Below, in pieces: positions 21,494 to 29,487 of a DNA stretch of 64,000 nucleotides; the stretch's first letter is position 1; the number at the start of each line of letters is the position of its first letter. The DNA is from Rhodobacteraceae bacterium IMCC1909 (GTDB lineage Bacteria; Pseudomonadota; Alphaproteobacteria; Rhodobacterales; Rhodobacteraceae), in NCBI GenBank assembly GCA_030704425.1, contig JAPDHM010000002.1, positions 992,001-1,056,000 on the forward strand, written 5' to 3'. A program made the position numbers and the translations under genes. The notes under the pieces were generated by a model, which was given only the letters and a program-made list of their open reading frames with translations, was not told where the DNA came from and made no database searches.

Positions 21494-21790
21494 ATGGGAT
21501 TATTTACAAGATCAAAAGAGACCGCACCCTGCACGGTGACGATTTCACATCGGTTTGAGGAACTTTCCGCTCATGTGAAATTCAGCAATGGTGCCGTGGT
21601 GCATCCAGGAGACAGCGTTCAAGTGGAGGGGCCAGAAATCATGGCGCCCTATGGCGTCTGTGTTGAAGAGCAACGCATGGCCACCATCACTCGCGCCTCA
21701 AAAATTGAACGGCTTTGGACGCGCTCGACGGGCGATTTCGAATTCATGGAGCTGTGCGAATTTTCTTTTTCGGAAGGAGTTTTGTCATGA
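21494..21790 (+). CDS. Small conserved-type protein between puhC and acsF, function unknown
   Basis: 98 residues, soluble, no signal peptide or membrane helix. Sequence features: basic N-terminus (MGLFTRSKET), a central segment HPGDSVQVEGPEIMAPYG and an acidic aromatic end (GDFEFMELCEFSFSEG). I do not recognise a named domain. Ribosome site AAGGGGAC upstream of ATG 21494. The stop overlaps the acsF ATG (ATGA), so translation is probably coupled to acsF, suggesting a role with the oxidative cyclase or its assembly. That link is inference from position only. Confidence 0.75.
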   Translation: MGLFTRSKETAPCTVTISHRFEELSAHVKFSNGAVVHPGDSVQVEGPEIMAPYGVCVEEQRMATITRASKIERLWTRSTGDFEFMELCEFSFSEGVLS

Positions 21791-22914
21791 ATGCGCCAAC
21801 ACATTCCGCTTTTGCCAATACTGCTGAAGAGGCGATTGCCGCCCAAGATGCGCTTGATGATCCAATGACATCTGAAAAAGCGACAGAGGTGGCGATGCAA
21901 AATACGTTGCTCACCCCGCGCTTTTACACCACTGATTTTGCCGAAATGGACGCGATTGATGTCACCCCGGTGCGTGAAGATTGGGACCGCTTAATTGCGC
22001 AAATGAAATCTGATCCGAATAAGGGGCATTTCAAAAAGAATGAAGATTGGGACAGCGTTGATTGGGAGGGGATGGAGCCTGCGCTGAAAGCGGAGTTCAT
22101 CGATTTTCTGATTTCATCCTGCACCGCAGAATTTTCTGGCTGCGTTTTGTACAAAGAGATGAAGCGTCGCGGGTCGAATGAAGACATCACAACCCTGTTT
22201 CAATTGATGGCACGGGATGAAGCGCGCCATGCTGGATTTATTAATGATGCGCTGCGCGAAGCGGGTGTTCGGGTGAATTTGGGCTTTTTGACTCAGCAAA
22301 AGAAATACACCTATTTCCGCCCGAAATTTATCTACTACGCCACCTATCTATCAGAGAAGATTGGCTATGCCCGCTACATCACCATATACCGGCACCTTGA
22401 AGAGAACCCGGAACTGCGGTTTCATCCCATTTTCAAATGGTTCCGCGAGTGGTGCAACGACGAGTTTAGCCATGGGGAAGCCTTTGCGCTTTTGATGAAA
22501 TCTGATCCGAAACTGACAGAAAGTTTTGGCAATAAACTGTGGATTAAGTTTTTCCTCACAGCGGTTTATTCCACCATGTGGGTGCGTGACCACCAGCGGC
22601 CTCTGTTTCATGAGGCTCTTGGCGTCGATGTCACCTGGTACGGCCAAGAGGTGTTTCGGAAAACTTCTGAGATATCAAAACAAATTTTTCCAATGACATT
22701 GGATATTGATCACCCTCGGTGGCGCAAAAACCTTGATCGGATGGAAGCGGCATCTCGGCAAATTGCCGCCGCAAAAGCCCGCGGGGGTTTGGGTGGCATG
22801 ATGAGCCGGTTGGGCGGTATGGCTAAGGCGGCGACGGCTTTTGTCTTGGTGTTCACCATCCCGGCCAAGACCCATAGCGTTCCAACCAGCACGCGTATGG
22901 AGCCGACCTACTGA
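21787..22914 (+). CDS. acsF: AcsF, aerobic Mg-protoporphyrin IX monomethyl ester oxidative cyclase
   Basis: 375 residues from ATG 21787 (MNAPTHSAF); the open frame starts earlier within the previous gene. Ferritin-like diiron protein with the carboxylate motifs MARDEARHAGF and NDEFSHGEAFALLMKS. It uses O2 to form the isocyclic E ring. Its presence, with no bchE in the window, fits an aerobic phototroph. It ends by a one-base overlap with puhE. Confidence 0.96.
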   Translation: MNAPTHSAFANTAEEAIAAQDALDDPMTSEKATEVAMQNTLLTPRFYTTDFAEMDAIDVTPVREDWDRLIAQMKSDPNKGHFKKNEDWDSVDWEGMEPALKAEFIDFLISSCTAEFSGCVLYKEMKRRGSNEDITTLFQLMARDEARHAGFINDALREAGVRVNLGFLTQQKKYTYFRPKFIYYATYLSEKIGYARYITIYRHLEENPELRFHPIFKWFREWCNDEFSHGEAFALLMKSDPKLTESFGNKLWIKFFLTAVYSTMWVRDHQRPLFHEALGVDVTWYGQEVFRKTSEISKQIFPMTLDIDHPRWRKNLDRMEAASRQIAAAKARGGLGGMMSRLGGMAKAATAFVLVFTIPAKTHSVPTSTRMEPTY

Positions 22915-23720
22915 TGCTCGGCTCGCCCTGGATAGCAGCGCTCATCGCAATTTTTTCCTGGTGGTTTTTCACTGGGATTATTTTGCTGATTGTGCGGCGC
23001 AAAGACGTGGCCGGGGCAACGGCTCATGGGGCCTCTGTCGTTTGGGGCGTGCCGCTGTTGGCTCTGGGGATCTCTGGCGCGGTGATCTCGTCAGCTTCGT
23101 TGAGCGTGGCAAATATCTATCTCGCATTTTTCTCAGTCTTGCTCATATGGGGTTGGATTGAGCTGGCCTTTTTGTCCGGGGTCATCACCGGACCGTTGCG
23201 GGACTCTTGCCCCAAGTCGCTTCGGGGCTGGGCCAGATTTCGCAGAGCCTGGCAGACCGTCAGCCACCACGAAGCCCTTTTGCTCTGCGGCCTGGTTCTC
23301 ATGGCCGTCATCGCGCTTGATGCTGCAAACCCGCTCGGCTTTTGGGCCTATTTCATCCTTTTTGCAGCGCGTATTTCAGCCAAACTCAATTTGTTTTTTG
23401 GCGTGCCGCGCATCAATCTTGAATTCATTCCCCAACCGCTGCTGCACCTCTCTTCTTACTTCAAGCAAGGTCCGGTGACCGTGGCTTTTGGCCTTGGAGT
23501 AACTGGGCTTAGTCTGGTCACTGCGGTCCTGGGTTTAGCGCTTTTTTCAGCGAGTACTGTGGAGGCACAAATTGGACATGCGTTGCTCTTCGCACTTTGT
23601 GCATTGGCCACGCTGGAACATTGGTTGATGGTCATTCCATTGCCTGATGCAAAGCTTTGGCGCTGGATGCTTCCTACACTTTCTGCGAACACTAAGACAG
23701 GACAATCCCATGAACTTTAA
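22914..23720 (+). CDS. puhE: PuhE, PGC integral membrane protein (DUF3623)
   Basis: 268 residues with about seven hydrophobic segments. Matches the PuhE/Orf274 family by position between acsF and hemA and by conserved features such as [21 protein letters not shown] near residue 160. In R. capsulatus it modulates bacteriochlorophyll levels and complex assembly; its mechanism is unknown. The last codons overlap the hemA start at 23710. Confidence 0.92.
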   Translation: MLGSPWIAALIAIFSWWFFTGIILLIVRRKDVAGATAHGASVVWGVPLLALGISGAVISSASLSVANIYLAFFSVLLIWGWIELAFLSGVITGPLRDSCPKSLRGWARFRRAWQTVSHHEALLLCGLVLMAVIALDAANPLGFWAYFILFAARISAKLNLFFGVPRINLEFIPQPLLHLSSYFKQGPVTVAFGLGVTGLSLVTAVLGLALFSASTVEAQIGHALLFALCALATLEHWLMVIPLPDAKLWRWMLPTLSANTKTGQSHEL

Positions 23721-24924
23721 TGCGCTCTTTCAAGCCCAAATCGACACGCTGAAATCTGAAGGTAACTATCGCTATTTTGCTGAATTAGAGCGTAAATGTG
23801 GTAAATTTCCCCATGCGGCGAGTCACCACGATGGCAAGGTGCAAGATGTAACGGTTTGGTGCTCCAATGATTATCTTGGCATGGGGCAAAATCCAGTGGT
23901 GATTGAGGCTATGTGTGAGGCTGTCACCCGCAGCGGCACCGGGGCGGGCGGCACGCGCAATATTTCAGGGACAAATCATGATCACCTCTTGCTTGAGCGG
24001 GAATTGGCAGATTTGCACAATAAAGAAGCTGCCTTACTGTTCACCTCTGGCTATGTCTCCAATTGGGCCGCTTTGAGCACGCTGGGCAGTCGGCTGGAAG
24101 GCTGTATCATTCTAAGCGATTCTGGCAATCACGCCTCCATGATTGAAGGCATTCGTCATTCGCGCGCTCAAAAGGTTATTTGGAACCATAATGATGTGAA
24201 AGATTTGGAGGCGAAATTGGCGGTGCTTCCGGTGGATGCGCCAAAAATTGTGGCCTTTGAGTCGGTCTATTCGATGGATGGGGACATCGCCCCGATACGC
24301 CAGATTGTTGAAGTGGCCGAGAAATACGGCGCAATGACCTATCTCGATGAGGTTCATGCGGTTGGGCTTTATGGACCACGGGGCGGCGGTATTGCTGAGC
24401 AAGAAGGGTTGATGGATCGGATTACATTGATCGAGGGTACCTTGGGAAAAGCCTATGGCGTTGTTGGGGGATATATCACCGGATCGTCGGTTTTGTGCGA
24501 TTTCATTCGCAGCTTTGCTTCTGGTTTTATCTTTACGACAGCTTTACCACCGGCCGTCGCGGCAGCGGCGCGGGTGTCCATCATGCATTTGAAAACATCC
24601 GACAGTGAGCGACAACGTCAACGGCAACAGGTAGCGAAACTGCGTGCGGGATTGAATCGCGCGGGCATTCCGCATTTGGAAAACCAAAGTCACATCGTGC
24701 CGGTGATGATCAAAGACCCAGTGAAGACCAAAATGCTTGCAGATTATTTGATGGATGAATGGGGCATCTACGTGCAGCCGATTAACTATCCAACGGTTCC
24801 AAAAGGCACGGAACGTTTACGCTTCACCCCATCACCACTGCATTCAGACGCTGATATTGCCTATTTGGTTGAGGCACTTGAATCTTTATGGAAGCAATGT
24901 GCCATTGCCCATGCGGTCGCCTAA
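23710..24924 (+). CDS. hemA: HemA, 5-aminolevulinate synthase
   Basis: 404 residues from ATG 23710 ([15 protein letters not shown]), with AGGA upstream and an 11-bp overlap with puhE. PLP-dependent enzyme condensing glycine and succinyl-CoA to 5-aminolevulinate (C4/Shemin pathway). Conserved blocks: [10 protein letters not shown] near 50, [12 protein letters not shown] near 80, [15 protein letters not shown] near 212, and [13 protein letters not shown] holding the PLP lysine. Last gene of the bchF run. Its stop overlaps the bciA stop on the other strand by 3 bp. Confidence 0.97.
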   Translation: MNFNALFQAQIDTLKSEGNYRYFAELERKCGKFPHAASHHDGKVQDVTVWCSNDYLGMGQNPVVIEAMCEAVTRSGTGAGGTRNISGTNHDHLLLERELADLHNKEAALLFTSGYVSNWAALSTLGSRLEGCIILSDSGNHASMIEGIRHSRAQKVIWNHNDVKDLEAKLAVLPVDAPKIVAFESVYSMDGDIAPIRQIVEVAEKYGAMTYLDEVHAVGLYGPRGGGIAEQEGLMDRITLIEGTLGKAYGVVGGYITGSSVLCDFIRSFASGFIFTTALPPAVAAAARVSIMHLKTSDSERQRQRQQVAKLRAGLNRAGIPHLENQSHIVPVMIKDPVKTKMLADYLMDEWGIYVQPINYPTVPKGTERLRFTPSPLHSDADIAYLVEALESLWKQCAIAHAVA

Positions 24925-25880
24925 AAGACCGAGTGGTCTCCCCGGGGGATGACGGCGCCGGAGCGCATGATGTCTGCATAGTGATCAAACAGATGTTCCG
25001 TTCCGGTTGAGGTCGTGTGCTCCGCCGAATAGCCCCTCTCTGCACCCTGCCAGGTTAGCATTGATTCTGTTGCGTAATACAGCCCTATTTCGGCGAGATC
25101 TGCCTTGCGTTGCGCGGCCGGGATCAAGACACCGGCCAGGCGCAATCCACCGCAGATGATGCGCAATAGGGCAACTGGCACCCGGCGCAGTTTCACAGGT
25201 CGCCCAAGCAAACCAAACAGGGCTTCGGCCTGATCGAGCGGTGTGATGGCAGGGCCGGGGCCGCCGATGGGCAAAATCTTATTGTGCTTGGCCGAGTTGG
25301 CTATGCAATCGACCATGAAATTGCCCAGATCATCATCACTGATTGGTTTGCAGGCGGTGAGTTCACCATTCCCAAAGACCAAAAATGCCTTGCCAGCGCG
25401 CAGACGCGGAATTTGACCGGAAAGAGATTTGAAAAAAGCTGTGGGTCGCACGATGGAATAGGTGAGCCCCGAGGCGATCAATGCTTTTTCGAAGGCCAGT
25501 TTGGCGAATTGAAATGGCAACTTTGGTTTTTGGACGCATATCGCGGAGAGCAAAATAAATTGCGGTACAGCCAATCTTTGCGCCACGTCTAGAATGTTCA
25601 TCTGCGCCGCGTGGTCAATTGCCCAAGCATCTTCTCGGCCGCCATTGCGGGAGGCAACGCAGGAGATGACCGCGTCGAATTGGCCAAGTATATGAGGCAT
25701 CGGCTGGGTGATATCGGCATATAGAGGCTGTGCCGGCTGCGGTGGGGTCTGTCCGGCGCGCAGAACGCAGGTGACCACATATCCCGCCCGATGCAGCGCG
25801 CGGCAGGTCCCTTGTCCTGCTGTTCCTGTCGCGCCGAAAAGTAAGACGCTTGGTGTGGGTTTAATTCTCTCGCCAGTCAA
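24921..25880 (-). CDS. bciA: BciA, divinyl (proto)chlorophyllide 8-vinyl reductase
   Basis: About 319 residues; SDR/NmrA-type NAD(P)H-binding protein with [18 protein letters not shown] near the N-terminus and the DVR-type block [16 protein letters not shown]. BciA reduces the C8 vinyl group of divinyl chlorophyllides. The start is uncertain: the frame runs far into hemC. TTG 25880 has GAGGGA five bases upstream, GTG 25892 has no ribosome site; both overlap the end of hemC (25861) by 20-32 bp. It replaces bchJ as the 8-vinyl reductase here. Same strand as hemC, probably cotranscribed. Confidence 0.88.
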   Translation of the reverse strand: MTGERIKPTPSVLLFGATGTAGQGTCRALHRAGYVVTCVLRAGQTPPQPAQPLYADITQPMPHILGQFDAVISCVASRNGGREDAWAIDHAAQMNILDVAQRLAVPQFILLSAICVQKPKLPFQFAKLAFEKALIASGLTYSIVRPTAFFKSLSGQIPRLRAGKAFLVFGNGELTACKPISDDDLGNFMVDCIANSAKHNKILPIGGPGPAITPLDQAEALFGLLGRPVKLRRVPVALLRIICGGLRLAGVLIPAAQRKADLAEIGLYYATESMLTWQGAERGYSAEHTTSTGTEHLFDHYADIMRSGAVIPRGDHSVF

Positions 25881-26811
25881 AGAATCCCTCACCTGCTTGC
25901 TCAAGGAGCTTTGCGGCCATTTCTTTCCCGGCTTGCGCGCCATCTTCGATTGGCACGACCATATCATCATGAATGGCATCGGAGCCATCGGGCCGAAGCA
26001 CTTCGCCGCGCAGTCTCATTGTGCTGCTTTGAAGTTCAGAAAGCCCAGCAATTGGCGTTTCACAAGAGCCATCCAACGCTGCGAGAAAGGCGCGTTCTGC
26101 GGCCAAACGCTGTCCGGTCTCACGGTCATGAATGGCTGCGAGCATATCGGCCATGCGCCCGTCATTGATGCGTCGTTCAATACCAATGGCCCCCTGCGCC
26201 ACGGCGGGCAACATGTCGTCCACTTCAATCGCTTGGCGGGGCACCTCATCCATGTTCAATCGCTTTAGTCCGGCCATGGCCAGAAAGGTTGCCTCAGCCA
26301 CTTGGTTTTCAAGCTTCTTGAGCCGCGTTTGCAAGTTGCCCCGAAATTCCACGATCTGTAGATCTGGGCGCCGTAATTTGAGTTGCGCCTGTCGTCTCAG
26401 GCTTGAGGTCCCCACCACCGCACCGGGTGACAAATCGCTCAATGCGCCGCCTGACAGGGAGATAAACGCATCGCGCACATCCTCGCGTGGCAAATAGGTG
26501 TCCAAAACCAGGCCATCGGGTTGCAGAACGGGCATATCTTTCATGGAATGCACAGCGATGTCGATGGATCCATCTAGCATGGCTTGCTCTATTTCGCGGG
26601 TAAATAGCCCTTTGCCGCCAATTTCTTTCAATGGACGATCGGTGACGCGATCCCCCGTGGTCATGATGACGACAATCTCAAAGGCTTCGAAGGGCAAATC
26701 GAAAGCCTTGGCCAGTCGTGCGCGTGTTTCATAGGCCTGTGCCAGCGCCAAAGGAGAACCTCGGGTGCCGATATTGAGCGGGGTCTTCGGAGTGGGTAAT
26801 GTATAAGTCAT
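25861..26811 (-). CDS. hemC: HemC, hydroxymethylbilane synthase (porphobilinogen deaminase)
   Basis: 316 residues. Catalytic Asp92 in HSMKDMP and the dipyrromethane-attachment Cys250 in LDGSCETPIAG are both present; TSSLRRQAQL and EFRGNLQTRL are the substrate-binding arginine regions. Converts four porphobilinogen to hydroxymethylbilane. Divergent from hemE across a 97-bp gap that holds one PpsR box, so its supply is probably tied to pigment synthesis. Confidence 0.97.
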   Translation of the reverse strand: MTYTLPTPKTPLNIGTRGSPLALAQAYETRARLAKAFDLPFEAFEIVVIMTTGDRVTDRPLKEIGGKGLFTREIEQAMLDGSIDIAVHSMKDMPVLQPDGLVLDTYLPREDVRDAFISLSGGALSDLSPGAVVGTSSLRRQAQLKLRRPDLQIVEFRGNLQTRLKKLENQVAEATFLAMAGLKRLNMDEVPRQAIEVDDMLPAVAQGAIGIERRINDGRMADMLAAIHDRETGQRLAAERAFLAALDGSCETPIAGLSELQSSTMRLRGEVLRPDGSDAIHDDMVVPIEDGAQAGKEMAAKLLEQAGEGFFDWREN

Positions 26812-26827
26812 GTCCTATCCCTAAACA

Positions 26828-26845
26828 TGTAAACTTGGCCTGACA
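26828..26845. promoter_or_regulatory. PpsR/CrtJ box between hemC and hemE
   Basis: TGT (26828-26830)-N12-ACA (26843-26845) in the divergent hemC/hemE gap. A TTGCTT (26850-26855)-N18-CATAAT (26874-26879) just right of it is a possible hemE promoter. PpsR control of hemC and hemE is known from R. sphaeroides. Confidence 0.7.
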
Positions 26846-26908
26846 ACTCTTGCTTCTATGAACTGATGCTGCGCATAATGTTGCAAAGCAATATCTGGGA
26901 ATAATACA

Positions 26909-27943
26909 ATGACATCAAGGAAAGTAATCTTGCGCGCTCTGGCAGGAGAAACACTTCCAACTGCTCCGATTTGGATGATGCGTCAAGCGGGCCGCTATCT
27001 TCCCGAGTATCGCGCCACCCGCGCGCAGGCCGGCGATTTTCTGTCGCTATGCTATAACTCAGAATTGGCAGCAGAGGTCACACTTCAGCCGATTCGACGC
27101 TATGGATTCGATGCTGCAATATTGTTTGCAGATATTTTGTTGCTGCCGCAGGCGCTGGGTGCGGATCTGTGGTTTGTCACTGGGGAAGGCCCGCGTTTGT
27201 CGACAGTGACCACGCAGGAAGATTTCGCAAAACTAAAACCGGCAGATGACATTCACGCGCATCTGGCACCGATTTATAGGACTGTGAAAATTTTGTCTGA
27301 AGAATTGCCAGAGGCCACAACATTGATTGGATTTGCCGGGTCACCATGGACTGTGGCGACCTATATGATTGCCGGTCAAGGCACAGCTGACCAAGGACCA
27401 GCGCATCGTCTGAAGGCTGAAAACCCTGCTGTTTTTGATTCGCTGATTGATTTGATAACTGAAGGCACGATCCAATACCTCAGCGTGCAGATTGAAGCGG
27501 GGGCGGAGGTCGTGAAACTCTTTGACAGCTGGGCGGGATCGCTTAAGGGCGAAGATTTCATGAAATATTCCATTGAACCCATGCGCCGTATCACGGCCGC
27601 ATTAAAGGCCAAATTTCCCGATGTTCCAATTATCGCCTTCCCGCGAGGTGCGGGCGAGAAATATGCAGGCCTGCATCGCATGATTGGTGCAGATTGCATT
27701 GCTTTTGATGATGGTATCGATGCGCAATGGGTTGCGGATAATTTGCAACCTGAGGGCTGCGTGCAGGGCAATCTTGCCTCATCCCACATGGTGACTGGCG
27801 GCGCTGCCCTGGTTGCTGAAACCAAACGCATCGCGGGCGCTCTGTCCAAGGGTCCACATATCTTCAATTTGGGTCATGGCATCACCCCGGATGCGGATCC
27901 TCAAAACGTCCAATTGATGATTGATACAGTGCGATCCATGTAA
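26909..27943 (+). CDS. hemE: HemE, uroporphyrinogen decarboxylase
   Basis: 344 residues. The N-terminal signature [17 protein letters not shown] (about 20-36) with the two active-site arginines is intact, and the catalytic Asp lies in [30 protein letters not shown] is the second family block. Decarboxylates uroporphyrinogen III to coproporphyrinogen III. Single gene, ending in a region shared with a terminator for the convergent cytochrome gene. Confidence 0.97.
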   Translation: MTSRKVILRALAGETLPTAPIWMMRQAGRYLPEYRATRAQAGDFLSLCYNSELAAEVTLQPIRRYGFDAAILFADILLLPQALGADLWFVTGEGPRLSTVTTQEDFAKLKPADDIHAHLAPIYRTVKILSEELPEATTLIGFAGSPWTVATYMIAGQGTADQGPAHRLKAENPAVFDSLIDLITEGTIQYLSVQIEAGAEVVKLFDSWAGSLKGEDFMKYSIEPMRRITAALKAKFPDVPIIAFPRGAGEKYAGLHRMIGADCIAFDDGIDAQWVADNLQPEGCVQGNLASSHMVTGGAALVAETKRIAGALSKGPHIFNLGHGITPDADPQNVQLMIDTVRSM

Positions 27944-27948
27944 CAAAA

Positions 27949-27973
27949 AGGCCCTTCAAATTTTGAAGGGCCT
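27949..27973 (-). terminator. Intrinsic terminator of the cytochrome c2 gene
   Basis: Arms AGGCCCTTCAAA (27949-27960) and TTTGAAGGGCCT (27962-27973) form a strong hairpin. Read on the minus strand the stem is followed by TTTTTG, so it terminates the cytochrome transcript. On the plus strand, after hemE, there is no T run. Confidence 0.85.
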
Positions 27974-28000
27974 CAAGTCATTCTCAAAGTGTTGGCTAGG

Positions 28001-28435
28001 CTATTCTGCCACAGACACAAGATAGGCCCAAACATTGGCCTGATCTTCCGCGTCTTTCAGCTTAAAGGCCATTTTGGATTTTGCTTTTTTGTCGCCCAAA
28101 TATGACTTTAGAAAATCTTTTGGATCTGCAACATAGGCGACAAAGTCGGCTTCATTCCAAACCAGGCCTTGCGCACCAGCGGCGACCAAGGATTTGCCAT
28201 ATTTCTTGAAATCAGGATGTACGGCTGCCTGGCGGTCATAGATGCCATAAAGGTTCGGCGCGTTTCTGCCGCCTTTGACAATCACTGTTCCATCATCAGC
28301 GACGATGGCATGACAGGCTTTGCATTTTTTAAAAACCGCTTCGCCCGCTGCAGCGTCCCCAGATGCGTGGCCGCCCGCAAGCGCAGGACCGGCTGTCATC
28401 AACAGACCCATTAAGGCCATTTTAATTGTTTTCAT
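28001..28435 (-). CDS. cycA: Cytochrome c2-type soluble electron carrier
   Basis: 144 residues. Sec signal peptide 1-20 ending ALA, then one haem-binding motif CKACH (C38, C41, H42) and a likely axial Met122 (SKMAFKL). Class I cytochrome c2/c550 type. In phototrophic Rhodobacterales such proteins carry electrons from the cytochrome bc1 complex to the reaction centre. Because no pufC is found in the puf operon, this periplasmic protein is the likely direct donor to P+. It sits inside the PGC, divergent from bchG. Confidence 0.93.
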   Translation of the reverse strand: MKTIKMALMGLLMTAGPALAGGHASGDAAAGEAVFKKCKACHAIVADDGTVIVKGGRNAPNLYGIYDRQAAVHPDFKKYGKSLVAAGAQGLVWNEADFVAYVADPKDFLKSYLGDKKAKSKMAFKLKDAEDQANVWAYLVSVAE

Positions 28436-28545
28436 TCGTTCTCGCTCCTTCTCTTGAGATCAATGTAGCGTGATTTTCATCTGGGTAAAGTCAGTTTGTC
28501 GCAAGTAATTTGACAAAACAAAAACCCTTATTCGTAAATGTAACT

Positions 28546-28572
28546 TTACACTTGATGTGGGACTAAGTGTAA
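28546..28572. repeat. TTACACTT/AAGTGTAA inverted repeat before bchG
   Basis: Perfect 8-bp arms at 28546-28553 and 28565-28572 around 11 bp. Overlaps both a short palindrome TGTAACTTTACA (28539-28550) and the left half of the PpsR box at 28568-28585. Confidence 0.5.
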
Positions 28573-28585
28573 GTCTAAAATTACA
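28568..28585. promoter_or_regulatory. PpsR/CrtJ box abutting the bchG start
   Basis: TGT (28568-28570)-N12-ACA (28583-28585), within the larger palindrome AGTGTAA-N8-TTACACT, ending two bases before the bchG ATG at 28588. A second element at 28497-28515 has 13 rather than 12 bases between TGT and ACA. Confidence 0.65.
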
Positions 28586-28587
28586 CT

Positions 28588-29487
28588 ATGACAGAATATA
28601 TTCCCATAGAGCCGCGGCGCTTGCCTGAGCCGATGGCCATGTTGCTTTTGCTCAAGCCCATCACTTGGTTCCCGCCAATGTGGGCGTTCTTATGTGGAAT
28701 TGTCTCTTCTGGGGCTTCTGTCACGGGCCATTGGGTTTTGATAATTATGGGCCTTGTTCTTGCCGGTCCAATTGTCTGCGGCATGAGTCAGGCGGCAAAT
28801 GATTGGTGTGATCGGCATGTCGACGCCATCAATGAGCCGGACCGCCCCATCCCGTCTGGGCGCATCCCGGGAAAATGGGGATTGTGGATCGCCTGGGCTA
28901 TGTCGGCGCTGTCACTTTTGGTGGGGTATCAATTGGGACCCTGGGGCTTCGCTGCTACCATCTTTGGCGTTCTTGCAGCTTGGGCTTATTCTGCGGAGCC
29001 ACTACGGCTAAAAACCTCTGGCTGGTGGGGCCCAGGTTTGGTGGGGCTCTGCTATGAGGGATTGCCTTGGTTTACGGGCGCTGCTGTTTTATCTGCCGGA
29101 GCGCCCGATTGGCGGATTATTCTTCTGGCGGGACTTTATGCCTTGGGCGCGCATGGAATCATGACATTGAACGACTTTAAGGCGACCGAAGGGGACCGCC
29201 AATTGGGCATAAACTCATTGCCGGTGACACTCGGTTCAGACCGGGCCGCGCGGCTGGCCTGCTGGATCATGGGCGTGCCACAAGGGATCATTATCGCTCT
29301 GCTGATTTTCTGGGACCGGCCTGTTTTCGCCGGGATCATTGCGGCGCTTCTGGCAGCACAGTTTTGGGCGATGTTGGTCATGCTGACAGATCCGAAGGCG
29401 CGTGCGCCTTGGTATAACGCCACTGGCGTGTCGATGTATGTCTCGGGCATGATGATCAGCGCCATCGCCTTGCGAGGTCTGCTATGA
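28588..29487 (+). CDS. bchG: BchG, bacteriochlorophyll a synthase
   Basis: 299 residues, UbiA-type prenyltransferase with about nine membrane segments. The prenyl-diphosphate/Mg motif NDWCDRHVDAINEPDRPIPS spans residues 71-90. Attaches the geranylgeranyl or phytyl tail to bacteriochlorophyllide a. No obvious Shine-Dalgarno precedes ATG 28588, because the PpsR box fills the space, suggesting a leaderless or unusual start. The stop overlaps the next gene (ATGA). Confidence 0.97.
   Translation: MTEYIPIEPRRLPEPMAMLLLLKPITWFPPMWAFLCGIVSSGASVTGHWVLIIMGLVLAGPIVCGMSQAANDWCDRHVDAINEPDRPIPSGRIPGKWGLWIAWAMSALSLLVGYQLGPWGFAATIFGVLAAWAYSAEPLRLKTSGWWGPGLVGLCYEGLPWFTGAAVLSAGAPDWRIILLAGLYALGAHGIMTLNDFKATEGDRQLGINSLPVTLGSDRAARLACWIMGVPQGIIIALLIFWDRPVFAGIIAALLAAQFWAMLVMLTDPKARAPWYNATGVSMYVSGMMISAIALRGLL

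Noticed and set aside
28497-28515. TGT...ACA element before bchG as an extra PpsR box
   Set aside because: Thirteen bases between the half-sites rather than twelve; kept only as context for the bchG palindrome cluster.
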